Assembly (NCBI RefSeq): GCF_000308615.1
Contig: NZ_BAGB01000002.1
Span: 62,001-126,000 of the forward strand
Source of the DNA: Nocardia jiangxiensis NBRC 101359
GTDB taxonomy: Bacteria; Actinomycetota; Actinomycetes; Mycobacteriales; Mycobacteriaceae
DNA: 64,000 bases
Direction of reading: 5' to 3'
Positions 1-9,905 of this stretch are shown one piece after another. A program made the position numbers and the translations under genes. Under the pieces are notes generated by a model. It did no database searches and was not told the DNA's origin. It saw only the letters and a program-made list of their open reading frames with translations. How positions within the stretch are numbered: position 1 is the stretch's first letter; each line of letters opens with the position of its first letter.

Positions 1-2799
1 GGCGGCGTCCTGGATGAGCTGTCGGCAGGCGTGCATCATCCGCATGTAATCGCTGTGCGCCTCATAGGCTTCCAGAATCGTGAACTCCGGATTGTGGCTG
101 TAGTCCACGCCCTCGTTGCGGAACACCCGACCCAGTTCGAACACCTTCTCCATACCGCCCACGCACAGCCGCTTCAGATACAGCTCGGGTGCGATGCGCA
201 GATACAGGTCCAGGTCGTAGGCGTTGATGTGGGTCTGGAACGGGGTGGCGTTCGCGCCGCCGTGCACCTGTTGCAGCACCGGGGTCTCCACCTCGAGGAA
301 TCCCCAGCCGTTGAGCGTGTCCCGCAGCGAGCGGACCACCGCGCTGCGCTTGGCCAGGATCTCGCGGGTGTCGACGTTGATCGCCATGTCGACGTAGCGC
401 TGGCGCACCCGGGCCTCGGGATCGGCCAGACCGCGCCACTTGTCCGGCAGCGGGTGCAGGCATTTGCCGATCATCCGCCAGTCCTGCGCCAGCAGCGACA
501 ACTCGCCGCGACGGCTGGCGCCGATCTGTCCGCTGACCTCGATCAGATCGCCCAGATCGAAGAATTCGTCGAATTCGTGCGCCCGGTCCGTGCCGACTCG
601 TCCACGGTCGATGACCAGCTGGATATCGCCGGACCAGTCCCGCAGCACCGCGAAGATCACCCCGCCGTAATCGCGGATCCGCAGCAGCCGTCCGCATACC
701 CGCACGGTCGTGCCCTTCGGTGAGCGACGCGCGTCCAGGACCGAATGGGTGGGCGGATAGGCGACCGGATAGGAGTCGATCCCGGCGGCCTCGAGCCGGG
801 AGACCTTGTCCATCCGCACCCGGACCTGTTCCGGGCGACGCGGACCGCGCTGCTCGAGTTCCTCGGCGGGCAACTCCGGCGGGCTGCCGTCCGCGTGCAG
901 TCCGGTCATGGTCGACGGGACGGCCGAGCGAATTCCGGTGTGCAGCATGGGGTCCGGCTGTGTGCCGAAGCGCGGCAGAAAACCCTCGGCCAGCGCGCTG
1001 GCCACGGCCACCCGGACCAGTTGGCGACGTTCCTCGAACAGCGAGAACCGCGGCACCCACTGCGGCTGATACTTCACATTGGACCGGTACAGCGCCTCGA
1101 GCTGCCACCAGCGCGAGAAGAACATCAGCACGCCGCGCCACAGCCGCAGCACCGGACCCGCGCCGATCCGCCCCCCCTCCTCGAAGACCGCGCGGAACAC
1201 CGCGAAGTTCAGCGAGACCCGGGTGATGCCGTACTGCTCCGAACTCAGCGCCAGCTGGGAGATCATCAACTCCATGACGCCGTTGGGGCCCTTGGGATCT
1301 CGCCGCATCAACTCCAGCGAGACACCGGTGCGACCCCACGGGACCAGCGAGAGCATGCCCAGGACGCGTTCGTCGGATTCGGATTCGCCGGCGGCGACGG
1401 CCTCGACCAGCAGGCAGTCGCCGTCCAGTGGATCGCCCAGCCGGCCGAGCGCCATGGAGAATCCGCGTTCGGTCTCGGTGTCGCGCCAGGCGTCGGCGTT
1501 CGCGATGACCCGGGTGAACTCCTCGGGGGTGATTTCGTTGTGCCGCCGGATGCGCACGGTGATGCCCTGTTTGCGCAGGCGGTTCGCGGCCTGACGCACC
1601 TGCTTCATCTCCGGGCCCGCCAGGGAGAACGTGCGGGTCTCCAGAATCGCCTCGTCACCCAGGCGCAGTGCCGACAGCCCGGCTCGGCGATACGCGGTCG
1701 CGCCCAACTCGCTCGCGCCCATCACCGCCGGCGCCCAGCCGTACTGATCGGCCAGGCGCAACCACGCGTCGATGGCCTGCGGCCAGGCCTCCTTCGGACC
1801 GATCGGATCACCCGAGGCCAGGCAGACGCCCAGTTCCACGCGATAGGTGACCGCGGCCTTGCCGCTGGGCGCGAAGACGACGGCCTTGTCGCGTCGGGTG
1901 GCGAAGTACCCCAGCGAATCCTCGACGTCCGAACGTTCGAGCAGCCCGCGCAACGCCGATTCGTCCAGCCCGGTCAGCGCATTGGAGGCGCGCTGGGAGC
2001 TGAACAGCACCATCGCCGCCGCCATCACCGCGAGGAAACCGAAGAAACCCAGCAGCAGATCCACGAAATGTCTGGGGTGACCGTCGAAACTGTCGGTGCT
2101 GACCAGGATCGCCGCGGTCACCTTGGACACCGCCCAGGCCGGACGTTCCACACCGCGCGGCAACGTCCCGGGCAGCAACTCCACCAATCCCCAGCCGAGC
2201 AGGAATCCGGTGGTCAGCCCGCCCGCCAGGACACCGAGCGCCTTCCACACCGCCGCACGGCGGACCTGGGTGTAGAACTCGGGCCAGGCCGCGATCAGCA
2301 GACCGATCACCACGACGTGGACGATCAACGCGATCAGCGAACTGATATTGCGTTCGTCACCGAATTCGACGGCGTTGGCGGCCGCGAACGAGGCCATGTA
2401 CGCCACCAGCAGCCACCACGCGATGCGTTTTCGGCTGGCCGTCGCACCCGCGAGCAGGCCGACGATCAACGCCCACACCAGCGAGGTCTCCGGGGCGTCG
2501 AAGTAGTAGTCGTCGATGTAGTGCCGCGGCACCTGCGTGATGAACCGCAGACCGGGCGAGATGCTCCACAGCGCACACAGCACCGCGAAGGTGCCCAGGA
2601 CCAGTCCCGCCAGATGCGGAACCTCGCTGAGTCGTCCGTGTGCGCGGTGCGGAACCTCCGGAGAGCGCGGGGCGCGCTCGCCGTTGTGCGGTCGGTCGGT
2701 CTTGGAGCGCCGGCGCTCGGAAGGCGCTACGCCGGATGTCGATGTCACCGAACCAGTGTGAATGTTGACCTCGCTCGAATGCGGAACGTCGGCGTGCAT
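1..2799 (-). CDS. lysX: Bifunctional lysyl-tRNA synthetase / phosphatidylglycerol lysyltransferase LysX (3' end cut by window)
   Basis: LysX charges tRNA with lysine through its C-terminal class II synthetase and passes lysine to membrane phosphatidylglycerol through an N-terminal MprF-like part, which helps resist cationic peptides. Seen here: a polar N-terminus, several membrane helices from about residue 55 to 260, a DUF2156-type transferase region, an OB-fold ([18 protein letters not shown]), and the start of the synthetase core with [15 protein letters not shown] and [14 protein letters not shown]. About 933 codons are present; the last couple of hundred lie off the left edge. I chose ATG at 2799; GTG at 2748 is an alternative. 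The gene diverges from the S4 gene. The family call is certain, the start less so. Confidence 0.95.
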   Translation of the reverse strand, partial: MHADVPHSSEVNIHTGSVTSTSGVAPSERRRSKTDRPHNGERAPRSPEVPHRAHGRLSEVPHLAGLVLGTFAVLCALWSISPGLRFITQVPRHYIDDYYFDAPETSLVWALIVGLLAGATASRKRIAWWLLVAYMASFAAANAVEFGDERNISSLIALIVHVVVIGLLIAAWPEFYTQVRRAAVWKALGVLAGGLTTGFLLGWGLVELLPGTLPRGVERPAWAVSKVTAAILVSTDSFDGHPRHFVDLLLGFFGFLAVMAAAMVLFSSQRASNALTGLDESALRGLLERSDVEDSLGYFATRRDKAVVFAPSGKAAVTYRVELGVCLASGDPIGPKEAWPQAIDAWLRLADQYGWAPAVMGASELGATAYRRAGLSALRLGDEAILETRTFSLAGPEMKQVRQAANRLRKQGITVRIRRHNEITPEEFTRVIANADAWRDTETERGFSMALGRLGDPLDGDCLLVEAVAAGESESDERVLGMLSLVPWGRTGVSLELMRRDPKGPNGVMELMISQLALSSEQYGITRVSLNFAVFRAVFEEGGRIGAGPVLRLWRGVLMFFSRWWQLEALYRSNVKYQPQWVPRFSLFEERRQLVRVAVASALAEGFLPRFGTQPDPMLHTGIRSAVPSTMTGLHADGSPPELPAEELEQRGPRRPEQVRVRMDKVSRLEAAGIDSYPVAYPPTHSVLDARRSPKGTTVRVCGRLLRIRDYGGVIFAVLRDWSGDIQLVIDRGRVGTDRAHEFDEFFDLGDLIEVSGQIGASRRGELSLLAQDWRMIGKCLHPLPDKWRGLADPEARVRQRYVDMAINVDTREILAKRSAVVRSLRDTLNGWGFLEVETPVLQQVHGGANATPFQTHINAYDLDLYLRIAPELYLKRLCVGGMEKVFELGRVFRNEGVDYSHNPEFTILEAYEAHSDYMRMMHACRQLIQDAA

Positions 2800-2881
2800 G
2801 TTCGCGCCCCGCGCGGGCGCGTCGAGATCGCCGCGGGGGGTGGATGCGCCGCCGCGGGCGCGAAAGGTGAAGATGTTACCC

Positions 2882-3106
2882 ATGTCGGATCCAGTCGATG
2901 TGCCGATCGAAGACGAGGTCATTCGACTCGGGCAATTCTTGAAGCTGGCCAACCTGATCGACAGCGGCTCGGAGGCCAAGACCGTGATCGCCGCCGGTCT
3001 GGTGCGCGTGAACGACGAGGTCGAACTGCGGCGGGGCCGTCAGCTGCAGGCCGGTGACGTGGTCACCATCGCCGGACATCGGGCCCGGGTCAGCAACGGG
3101 GCTTGA
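2882..3106 (+). CDS. Small RNA-binding S4 domain protein (YbcJ-like)
   Basis: A 74-residue protein that is almost entirely one S4 RNA-binding fold. The typical pattern is visible: [20 protein letters not shown], then [17 protein letters not shown] and a final small strand [10 protein letters not shown]. Family members (E. coli YbcJ type) bind structured RNA, possibly rRNA, but no defined reaction is known. It diverges from lysX across about 80 bp. The ATG at 2882 gives the usual family N-terminus; an in-frame ATG at 2873, just behind an AAGGTGA, would add three residues. Confidence 0.85.
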   Translation: MSDPVDVPIEDEVIRLGQFLKLANLIDSGSEAKTVIAAGLVRVNDEVELRRGRQLQAGDVVTIAGHRARVSNGA

Positions 3107-3121
3107 CGCCGCGGCGCGGGC

Positions 3122-3607
3122 TCATTCGGCGCGGACGACGATTCCGTCGTGATCGCTGTACAGCATCTCGCCCGGGACGAAGGTGACGCCGCCGAATTCG
3201 ACGGGTACGTCACGTTCGCCGGAACCGGTCTGGGTGCTCTTGCGCGGGTTGGTGCCCAGGGCCTTCAGGCCGATGTCCAGGGTGCGCAGGATCGCGGAAT
3301 CGCGGACCGCGCCGTTGACCACGACACCGGACCAGCCGTTGCTCACGCCGCGCCCGGCGATGATGTCCCCGACCAGCGCGGTGTGCACACTTGCGCCGCC
3401 GTCGACGACCAGCACCCGGCCCTCGCCCGGCTCGCCCAGGGTCTGTTTGACCAGGAGGTTGTCCTGGAAACAGCGGATCGTGACGATGCGGCCCGCGAAT
3501 ACCTCGCGACCGCCGAACTGCGTGAATTGGGTGTCGCAACTACGGATCTCGGGACCGATCTCATCGGCGAGGTCTGCGGTGGCGACGGTGTTGGCTGATT
3601 CGGTCAC
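3122..3607 (-). CDS. rraA: RraA family protein (RNase E activity regulator / HMG-type aldolase fold)
   Basis: A 161-residue RraA-like protein. The fold serves either as an inhibitor of RNase E or as a 4-hydroxy-4-methyl-2-oxoglutarate aldolase; sequence alone does not decide. Visible hallmarks are [31 protein letters not shown] with the conserved RD, and [19 protein letters not shown]. The GTG start at 3607 gives the normal family length; the open frame continues upstream into the unrelated copD region and should not be used. It stands alone between the S4 gene (convergent) and the copper operon. Confidence 0.88.
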   Translation of the reverse strand: MTESANTVATADLADEIGPEIRSCDTQFTQFGGREVFAGRIVTIRCFQDNLLVKQTLGEPGEGRVLVVDGGASVHTALVGDIIAGRGVSNGWSGVVVNGAVRDSAILRTLDIGLKALGTNPRKSTQTGSGERDVPVEFGGVTFVPGEMLYSDHDGIVVRAE

Positions 3608-3699
3608 GGCTGCAAGCTTGCCATGGTGCCCGTCAGCGTTCCCTGAGACCTTTCTGCGAGCTTCGTTCGGAGCTCGGAAACGCTGCCGGACCGAGGTGT

Positions 3700-4641
3700 T
3701 CAGGCCGTGACGGACAGGGTGGCAGCCAGGCCGAACACCACCGCGATCACCACGACTTCGGCGATCGCGCGACGCAGCGAGCTGTCCGCGGACAGGCGAT
3801 GGTCCGCGGCCGCGGGCACCCAGCTGCGCCGCCACCACCAGCCCAGGACCAGCAGTCCGATCAGCAGGACCGCCTTGGCCAGCAGGATCCGGCCGTAACC
3901 GGTGTCCACCAGAGGTGTCAGTCCGCCGAGTTTGACCAGTCCGTCGATGATGCCGCTGACCGTGACCGCGGCCACCGCGGGCAGCGCCCAGGCCGAATAT
4001 CGCGGCAGCACCCGGGCCCATTCGCCACGCGAACGCAGCACCAGGGTCAGGGCCAGCAGCAGTCCGAACCAGGCCGCCGCGGCCAGCACGTGCACGGCCG
4101 CGAAGACCGCCCCGAGAGGCTGCTGGGACATGTGTCCGGTGATCGGCCGCAGCTCCAGGGCCACGGCCGCGAACATCAGCACCAGATCGATCGCGGCCCG
4201 GTCCGGCTGCCGGTGGGCCAGGGCGCAGTATCCGGTCACCACGGCGGTCCCGACCAGGATCGCGATGCCGACCTGTCCGCTGCTGACATGGGCCAGATAC
4301 GTGCCGAAAGCGTTCATCCCCAACCGGCTCACCGGCACCCCGACGACCTGGGCCGCGGCGCAGGCCAGCACCGCGAACTCCAGAACCGTCCAGATCCCGC
4401 CGACCACGGCCAGCTGCCGCCACGGCGGATCGATCCGGCGATGCAGCCGGGGCAGCGCGGCCAGTCCGACCACGGTGGCCCCGGCGCAGTCCGCAAGCGC
4501 GCGGACCGGCGCCTCGGACTGCAGCGGGTCCGTCGCGGCCAGCGCCCAGGCCAGGACCGTGCCCAGGACAGCGGCCGGGACGACCAGCAACAACGCCGAC
4601 CGCAGGGCGGGGGAACCGCCGCCGGTCGTCTTCGGGCTCAC
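3700..4641 (-). CDS. copD: CopD-type copper resistance membrane protein
   Basis: A 313-residue integral membrane protein with about eight or nine hydrophobic segments, of the CopD family that moves copper across the cytoplasmic membrane together with periplasmic CopC. The segment [11 protein letters not shown] followed by [10 protein letters not shown] is characteristic of CopD. Its ATG overlaps the copC stop by 4 bp, so the two are translationally coupled. It is the last gene of the four-gene copper operon reading leftwards. Confidence 0.85.
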   Translation of the reverse strand: MSPKTTGGGSPALRSALLLVVPAAVLGTVLAWALAATDPLQSEAPVRALADCAGATVVGLAALPRLHRRIDPPWRQLAVVGGIWTVLEFAVLACAAAQVVGVPVSRLGMNAFGTYLAHVSSGQVGIAILVGTAVVTGYCALAHRQPDRAAIDLVLMFAAVALELRPITGHMSQQPLGAVFAAVHVLAAAAWFGLLLALTLVLRSRGEWARVLPRYSAWALPAVAAVTVSGIIDGLVKLGGLTPLVDTGYGRILLAKAVLLIGLLVLGWWWRRSWVPAAADHRLSADSSLRRAIAEVVVIAVVFGLAATLSVTA

Positions 4642-5177
4642 CGCTTACTCGTCTTCTTCCCGCCGAGCAGTGCGAAGGCCAGTCCGCCACCGAACAGCAC
4701 GACGGCCCCGACGATGAACACCCAGACCGGAACCCCGCCGGACCCGCCACCGCCGCCGGAGCTGCTCCCGGCGCTGGCCTTCGGTCCGGGTGTTCCGTGA
4801 CCGGCCGTGGTGAGGGTGAAGCTGCGGGTCCCGCTGACCGGATGGCCGTCCGCGGAGGTCACCCGGTAGGCCATCGTGTACTTGCCCGCCGGACCGAGTT
4901 CGCGGACCGCCATGCTGACGCGCGGACCGTCCACGACGGGCTGTCCCTCGGACCACAGATTGCCGTCCGGACCGACCACGGTCACCGACGGGAAACTGGG
5001 CTGCAGATTCTCGTTGAACGTGAACGTCACCCGGGCCGGACCGGTGGACAGCTGCGCGCCGTCCGCCGGATCGACCGAGACGAGGATCGAATGTGCCGCG
5101 GCCGGACCGGCCCCCAGGACGGCCAGTCCGGCGGTCAGCAGCGCGATCGCGACCGCGCCGAGCGTCCGGCGGATCAT
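4638..5177 (-). CDS. copC: CopC domain copper-binding protein, membrane anchored
   Basis: A 179-residue exported CopC-fold protein. A signal peptide (about residues 1-28) ends in AAAHS, so the mature protein begins with the histidine used by CopC proteins as a Cu(II) ligand. The second ligand cluster is in [13 protein letters not shown]. After the CopC domain a Gly/Ser-rich linker (about 135-150) leads to a C-terminal transmembrane helix and a KKTSKR tail, which tethers it to the membrane. It overlaps both ycnI and copD by 4 bp. Confidence 0.9.
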   Translation of the reverse strand: MIRRTLGAVAIALLTAGLAVLGAGPAAAHSILVSVDPADGAQLSTGPARVTFTFNENLQPSFPSVTVVGPDGNLWSEGQPVVDGPRVSMAVRELGPAGKYTMAYRVTSADGHPVSGTRSFTLTTAGHGTPGPKASAGSSSGGGGGSGGVPVWVFIVGAVVLFGGGLAFALLGGKKTSKR

Positions 5178-5818
5178 GCGCGCCGACCCCGGATCAGCGC
5201 GCCCAGCCCCAGGGCCGCGCCGAGTGCGCCCAGGACCAGCCCGACACCGCCGAGCCAGCGGGCGGTGGAATCGGATTCGGAGGGGGTCGCCGACTCGGTC
5301 CCGGCGCTCATGGGGCCGGATCCGGCGGCGGCCAGGGTCAGCGTCGGGACCGGGTTGTCCGGCTCCTTGCCATCCGGGCCGGTCGGCTGATTCCAGCTGA
5401 CGACCTTGCCGTCGCTGTAGGTCTGCACGGCCGGGAATTCGGCGTGGTCCTGCTTGGGCAGTGGCGCGACCAACACCGTGAACTGCTGGAACTGATCGGG
5501 TGCGATACCCGGGGTGCCGGGATCGGCGGTCCAGGTGACGGTCGTGTACTGATTCTTGTCGTTCTTGTCCAGTTTCGCGGTCCAGCCCGGCAGCGGCTGG
5601 GTGCGGGCCTCGTCCACCGCGGGCAGGGTGACCGCGAGGCTGGTCGTGGACGCGGTGTCCGATTCGTCGGGGACGCGGAAGGTCAGGACGGCGTCGCCGC
5701 CCTGGGTCGCGCCCGGTGAGGTGACGTGGACGTGGGCGGCGGCGGTGCCGGTGGCCAGCAGGGCCAGCGCGGCCGCGGCGCCCGTCGTGAGGAGGGCGCG
5801 CGAAATTCCGATGGGCAT
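5174..5818 (-). CDS. ycnI: YcnI family (DUF1775) copper-binding protein
   Basis: A 214-residue exported protein. The signal peptide ends AAAHVHVTSPG, leaving an N-terminal histidine of the kind that binds copper in YcnI. The DUF1775 domain follows (TFRVPDESDT, VSWNQPTGPDGKEPDNPVP), then a Ser/Thr linker and a C-terminal membrane helix with an RGRRA tail. YcnI proteins are thought to act as copper chaperones next to CopC/CopD, as here, where the genes overlap by 4 bp. Metal specificity is inferred from family and context. Confidence 0.88.
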   Translation of the reverse strand: MPIGISRALLTTGAAAALALLATGTAAAHVHVTSPGATQGGDAVLTFRVPDESDTASTTSLAVTLPAVDEARTQPLPGWTAKLDKNDKNQYTTVTWTADPGTPGIAPDQFQQFTVLVAPLPKQDHAEFPAVQTYSDGKVVSWNQPTGPDGKEPDNPVPTLTLAAAGSGPMSAGTESATPSESDSTARWLGGVGLVLGALGAALGLGALIRGRRA

Positions 5819-5873
5819 GAGTGTGCTTTCTGCGTGCAGTGATGAGGGTGCTGATCAGGGGAATGGGAGGTGA

Positions 5874-6467
5874 TCAGACCGGCATCGGCGGTGCGCGCGA
5901 ACCGAGGGATCCGGCGTGCAGTAGGCGGTGGATGTGCGGGGGCGCATCGAGCCAGCGGGGCGCGCGAGGTGCGGGCGGCAATGGCCGGGTCGGTCCGATG
6001 ATGGTCCGGATCGCCCGGGAGACAACCGTGTACAGCCGTTCGGCGGCGATGATGAGTACTGCGCAGACCAGCGTCGCGAGCGCGTGCGCCGCGGCCATCG
6101 GACCGTTGTGCAGGCCGACGGCGGACAGGAATGTGCCTGCCGCACCGCAGGATTCGCGGCCCGCGGCCATCGAGTCCGATCCGGGGAGGGACAGCGCCAG
6201 ATGCGCGGCCGACTGTCCGGCGGCCAGGGCGGCCAGAAGGGCTGTGCGGGAGGGGGTTCCGGCCGGGACCGGGAGCAGGGTCGCGATCGCACCGATTCCG
6301 GCTGCGGTGCACAGCAGCAAGGTCAGCGGCGCGGACCCCGGCCAGCCGCCGCCGGCCAGTCCGTGCGCGGCCACCGCGAGGGTGGCGACCGTCGCGCCGA
6401 CCAGCACACCCCGAAAGGGCCCGGCGGCCGTTCGGCCTCCGGACCCCGGTGCTGGCGTGCGGTACAT
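5874..6467 (-). CDS. Polytopic membrane protein of unknown function, first gene of copper operon
   Basis: A 197-residue protein with about five hydrophobic segments (near residues 20-40, 48-66, 75-92, 110-140 and 143-160) and a Pro/Arg/His-rich cytoplasmic tail. Histidines fall within or beside the helices, for example VAAHGLAGG, AAHLALSL and LHNGPMAAAH, which would suit metal handling, but no named domain is recognised. It precedes ycnI by 55 bp in the same direction. Position in the operon suggests a role with copper; this is inference. Confidence 0.7.
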   Translation of the reverse strand: MYRTPAPGSGGRTAAGPFRGVLVGATVATLAVAAHGLAGGGWPGSAPLTLLLCTAAGIGAIATLLPVPAGTPSRTALLAALAAGQSAAHLALSLPGSDSMAAGRESCGAAGTFLSAVGLHNGPMAAAHALATLVCAVLIIAAERLYTVVSRAIRTIIGPTRPLPPAPRAPRWLDAPPHIHRLLHAGSLGSRAPPMPV

Positions 6468-6495
6468 CGCCGGTCGGAAAAGATCGATGTGCGGG

Positions 6496-7137
6496 TCAGC
6501 GCACGCCCAGGCGTGCCAGGACGTCGGATTCGACGCCGGACAGCTCGTTGGAGATCGAGGTGTGCACCGCGCGACGACGCGGGGCGGGCATCTGCTCGGC
6601 GGTGCGGACCGCGGCGGTCAGGCTGTTCAGCCGGTCCCGCGAGGCGGTGATGAACTGCTGGGTCTCGGCGTCCTTGGCGGCGGAGTCGGCGATCTCGGAC
6701 AGCGCCGATTCCGCGCCGCTGATCCGCGCCTGCAGCCGTGCGCCATGTCCGGAGTAGTCGCCGAGCTGGTCCAGCCCGATGCCCAGCCGGTGCGCGCGGC
6801 GGGTGTCGATCTGCCCGCGCAGGAAGGTCGCGGCGCGGTAGGCCAGCGGTGCGAGCACGGGGATCAGGACCCGGGCCACGCCCAGATACTTCTTGATCTG
6901 CCCGGCGCTGAACAACTCTCGCTCGGCCTTCTCGGCCGTCTTCAGCGCGGCCTTCTCCTCGGCCTTGAGCGTCGTGATCTGCTGTTTGGCCACCGCGCGC
7001 TGGGTGCGCGCCTCGACCCGATTGCGTCTGCGCTCGTTGCGCGCCCCGAGCTTGGCCTCCAGCCCAGCCTTGTGCTTGAGGGCCTTCGCCTCGGCTTTGC
7101 GGTCCGCGCGCCGCTTGCGCTTGGTGAACAACCCCAT
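6496..7137 (-). CDS. Basic coiled-coil protein of unknown function
   Basis: A 213-residue protein conserved in style with small actinobacterial proteins (possibly DUF6474; recalled, not checked). The first 85 residues are very rich in Lys, Arg, Ala and Glu and should form a charged coiled coil. A short hydrophobic stretch (ARVLIPVLAPLAYRAATFL) sits near 100-120, then more helix with a possible second coiled coil. No catalytic motif is visible. It has its own GGAGG eight bases before the ATG. Directly upstream lies the dispersed 5'-element described separately. Confidence 0.7.
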   Translation of the reverse strand: MGLFTKRKRRADRKAEAKALKHKAGLEAKLGARNERRRNRVEARTQRAVAKQQITTLKAEEKAALKTAEKAERELFSAGQIKKYLGVARVLIPVLAPLAYRAATFLRGQIDTRRAHRLGIGLDQLGDYSGHGARLQARISGAESALSEIADSAAKDAETQQFITASRDRLNSLTAAVRTAEQMPAPRRRAVHTSISNELSGVESDVLARLGVR

Positions 7138-7146
7138 TGCAGCCTC

Positions 7147-7196
7147 CGTATCTTTGGCCTTCGCTTCGCTCCGGCGGGGTTTGCGGCCCCTGAGGC
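7147..7196 (-). repeat. Dispersed ~49-bp 5'-element, copy 1
   Basis: Read on the minus strand, CCTCAGGGGCCGC then AACCCCGCCGGAGCGAAGCG then AAGGCCAAAGATAC. Two close relatives occur at 8051-8099 (+) and 45530-45579 (-). All three lie just 5' of a gene and point towards it. This copy ends about ten bases before the ATG of the coiled-coil protein gene. Confidence 0.7.
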
Positions 7197-7272
7197 TCGC
7201 CGTTTCGGGGCCGCCGCTTGCTCCTTCGTCGCGTGCGCGGCGACCCCGAAACGGCGAGCCGGCCGCAAACCC
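7177..7272. repeat. Long inverted repeat
   Basis: Left arm 7177-7210 and right arm 7244-7272 are complementary over 29 bases (GGGTTTGCGGCC plus GGCTCGCCGTTTCGGGG), except for five extra bases (CCTGA) in the left arm. The spacer is 33 bp. The left arm overlaps the dispersed 5'-element. In RNA this would be a very stable hairpin. Confidence 0.8.
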
Positions 7273-7454
7273 GTTGTGGTTGCGCTGTGCCCTGTCGCCG
7301 TTGGTTCGCGGTGGCCTACCGGCCAGTTTTGCGTGGTACGTACTCGGTGAAATGTATACCCGACTCGGGTTCTCCTAGCACCACAGCATGTGAGTTCGCG
7401 GGCACACAGTTGTGAGTTCGGGGCGGTCGGCTCCGGCGCATCTCCGAAGTGCGG

Positions 7455-8012
7455 AGTCCAAGATCAGCCCGGGCTCGTCAATCCCCGATAACGCCGGCTC
7501 CAAGCCTGCGGCCCGGGCGATTCCGTGTGACGAAGCGGCGGAGCGCAGCGACCGAGCCAAAGGAGGCAGAGTCCTGAGGCACCCGGGTAACGACAGCACC
7601 CAAGGCCGCGCCCTGGGCCGATTCCGGCCTGACGGAGCGGGAGAGCAGCCACTGAGCCAAGAAGGCAGGGAGCCCTGGGACAACCCAGGCCCGTTCACCC
7701 GGGATAACACCAACTCTGAAGGCCGCTTCCTGGGCCGATTCCGGCTTGACGGAGCCGGGAGCGCAGCCACTGAACCAAGAAGGCAGGACCCCAGGGACCA
7801 CCCAGGCCCGTCCACCCCAGGTAACGCCAACACCGACGGCCGCGGCCCGGGTCGATTCCGGCTTGACGGAGCCGGGAGCGCAGCCACTGAGCCAAAGAAG
7901 GGCAGAGTCCTGGGACAACCCAGGGTCCTGGGACAACCCAGGCCCGTCCACCCGGGGTAACGCCAACTCCGAAGGCCGCGGCCCGGGTCGATTCTGGACT
8001 GACCGGAGCGGG
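7455..8012. repeat. 117-bp degenerate tandem repeat with internal hairpins; no convincing gene
   Basis: Units begin at CGATTC at about 7518, 7619, 7736, 7853 and 7989. The middle spacings are exactly 117 bp, the last 136 bp because an 18-bp block is doubled. Each unit contains CCGATTCCGGCTTGACGGAG, a CACTGAGCCAAGAAGG-like block and the palindrome CCTGGGACAACCCAGG (7674-7689, 7909-7924, 7927-7942). Because 117 is divisible by three, long open frames run through on both strands; they look like by-products. From 7138 to about 8200 I see no real gene. Confidence 0.85.
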
Positions 8013-8050
8013 GGAGCGAAGCGGGGGAGCGGAGGGAGGGAAGAATCGGC

Positions 8051-8099
8051 CCTCAGGGGGCCGCGGCCCCGCCGGAGCGCAGCGGAGGCCGAAGACACA
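8051..8099 (+). repeat. Dispersed ~49-bp 5'-element, copy 2
   Basis: CCTCAGGGGGCCGC, GGCCCCGCCGGAGCGCAGCG, GAGGCCGAAGACAC: the same element as copies 1 and 3, here on the plus strand. It lies 5' of the RecB-like nuclease gene and ends at the GTG at 8100, the earliest reasonable start codon of that gene. Confidence 0.7.
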
Positions 8100-8201
8100 G
8101 TGTCGGTGGTGGGGACCATACTGCTAGGTGTGGAATCGGGCAGTGGTGACCGAGAAGGTCTCGAGGACAACGGCAATCCGGCGCGCGGGCAGGGGGCTTC
8201 G

Positions 8202-9905
8202 GTGCAGGGTGGCGGGTCCGATTCCGGTGTGTCCGAACGGGAGCGGAGTGGGCGGGGGGCGTTTCTGGATGCGCGGTCGTTGATCGGGTGTCGGCATCGG
8301 TTGCATCTGACTGCCACGTATCCGCGGGTGCTGTCGGGGGTTGCCGAGGATGCGGGGGTGCAGCAGCGGCGGGATGCGGCCGTCGCGCATCGGGAGCATG
8401 TGCGTGACACGCTGGTCGCGGTTCAGCCCGAGCAGTGGGTGGTGATCGATCCGGCGCAGCCTGCCGCGGTGCGCGCGGAGGCGACCATGCAGGCGTGTTC
8501 GGAAGGGGCGCTGCATATCTGGGGTGCGGTGCTGCCGCAGGAGCCCGATACCGGGCGGCGCGGGGGTTCGGAGATCCTGCTGCGGGATCGGATGCGCGGC
8601 GGTTATATCCCGGTGATCGTGGTCAATCACAAGGTGACCGATGCCCGCCAGCCCGATCCGGCCGACCATCACCCGCTGACTTCCGATCTGTACCAATGGA
8701 ATCCGCAGCCGGACCGGCATGTGCGCACCCGCACGCAGCCGCGCGACCAGCAGCGCCTGGCGCATCTGTATCGCATGTTGCAGCGGCACGGTCTGGCCAG
8801 TCCGGCCCTGGTCGGCGGCGCGATCGGCCTGGCTTTCGATCGCATTCTGATCCACGATCTGACCGGACTGCTGGACGATTACGACCGCCGTTACGCCGAT
8901 CGGATCGCGGTGATCCGCGGCGAGCTGCCGACGGTGCCGTCCAAGGTGCCCGAATGCCGGCAGTGCCCGTGGTGGTCCCGGTCGGGCACGCCCGACGAGC
9001 TCAGCTGTGAGCGCTGGCTGACCGAACATCACGATGTCAGCCTGGTCGCGCCGGGCTCCCGCGCGGAGCTGCTGCGTCGTCACGACGTGGAGACGGTCGA
9101 GGAACTGGCCGGGTGGTCGGGGGAGGCGCCGGACGACTGGCAGTACGAGCCGTTCGCCGAGGCGGTGGTCACCGCCCGCGCCTGGATCTCCGGCGCGCCG
9201 CTGGTCCGGCGGGTCGAGCGGTTGCAGGTGCGCCGCGCGGATGTCGAGGTGGACGTGGACCTGGAGAGCTATCAGGAATACGGCGCATACCTGTGGGGCA
9301 CGCTGCTGGACGGGGTGTACCGGCCGTTCGTGACCTGGGATCCGGTGCCCACACAGGACGAGGGGCGCTCGTTCGCCGAATTCTGGACCTGGCTGATGGC
9401 CCGGCGCACCGAGGCCGCCGCGACCGGGAAAACCTTTGCCGCCTACTGCTATTCGCGTAACGCCGAGGACAAGTGGATGTACGAGTCGGCGCGCCGGTTC
9501 GCGGGTATGCCGGGCGTGCCCACCGAACAGCAGGTGCGCGAATTCGTGGACGGCCCGGAATGGGTGGACATGTTCCAGGTGGTCTCCGAGCAGTTCATCT
9601 GCCCGAACGGCAAGGGTTTGAAGAAGGTCGCGCCGGTCGCCGGTTTCGCCTGGCGCGATGCCGAGGCCGGCGGTGAGGCGTCGATGAGCTGGTATCGCCT
9701 GGCGGTCGGCTACGACGACGGCGAGATCGATCTCACCCAGCGCACCAGACTGCTGGAGTACAACGAGGACGATGTGCGCGCGACGCAGGCGTTGCGCGAA
9801 TGGATGGTTCCTTCGGCGCCCGGCGGCCGCAGCGCCGAGGCCGAGGTGCCGAGCATGGCGGACTTTCGCGAGCCCGATCACCCCCGACGTACTATCGGCA
9901 CGTGA
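8202..9905 (+). CDS. TM0106 family RecB-like putative nuclease
   Basis: About 567 residues with two parts. The N-terminal half (FLDARSLIGCRHRLHLTA) carries a RecB/Cas4-like segment with EILLRDRMRGGYIPVIVVNH and a cysteine group (CRQCPWW, then SCERW), as in iron-sulfur RecB nucleases. The C-terminal half resembles an RNase H-like exonuclease, with FVTWDPVPTQDEG, CYSRNAEDKW and LLEYNEDDVRATQALREW. It fits the TM0106/Rv2119-type family of unknown biological role. Start uncertain: GTG codons at 8100, 8130, 8202 and 8229 are all in frame; the conserved part begins near 8260. It overlaps htpG by 4 bp. Confidence 0.8.
   Translation: MQGGGSDSGVSERERSGRGAFLDARSLIGCRHRLHLTATYPRVLSGVAEDAGVQQRRDAAVAHREHVRDTLVAVQPEQWVVIDPAQPAAVRAEATMQACSEGALHIWGAVLPQEPDTGRRGGSEILLRDRMRGGYIPVIVVNHKVTDARQPDPADHHPLTSDLYQWNPQPDRHVRTRTQPRDQQRLAHLYRMLQRHGLASPALVGGAIGLAFDRILIHDLTGLLDDYDRRYADRIAVIRGELPTVPSKVPECRQCPWWSRSGTPDELSCERWLTEHHDVSLVAPGSRAELLRRHDVETVEELAGWSGEAPDDWQYEPFAEAVVTARAWISGAPLVRRVERLQVRRADVEVDVDLESYQEYGAYLWGTLLDGVYRPFVTWDPVPTQDEGRSFAEFWTWLMARRTEAAATGKTFAAYCYSRNAEDKWMYESARRFAGMPGVPTEQQVREFVDGPEWVDMFQVVSEQFICPNGKGLKKVAPVAGFAWRDAEAGGEASMSWYRLAVGYDDGEIDLTQRTRLLEYNEDDVRATQALREWMVPSAPGGRSAEAEVPSMADFREPDHPRRTIGT

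Noticed and set aside
3122..4750. A 542-codon minus-strand frame covering RraA and most of the copD/copC region
   Set aside because: Only the last 161 codons match RraA; the rest is the wrong frame of copD and copC, which are clear genes.
7478..8410. Minus-strand frames through the 117-bp repeats
   Set aside because: They stay open only because the unit is a multiple of three and stop-poor; frames on both strands are equally open and none has initiation signals.
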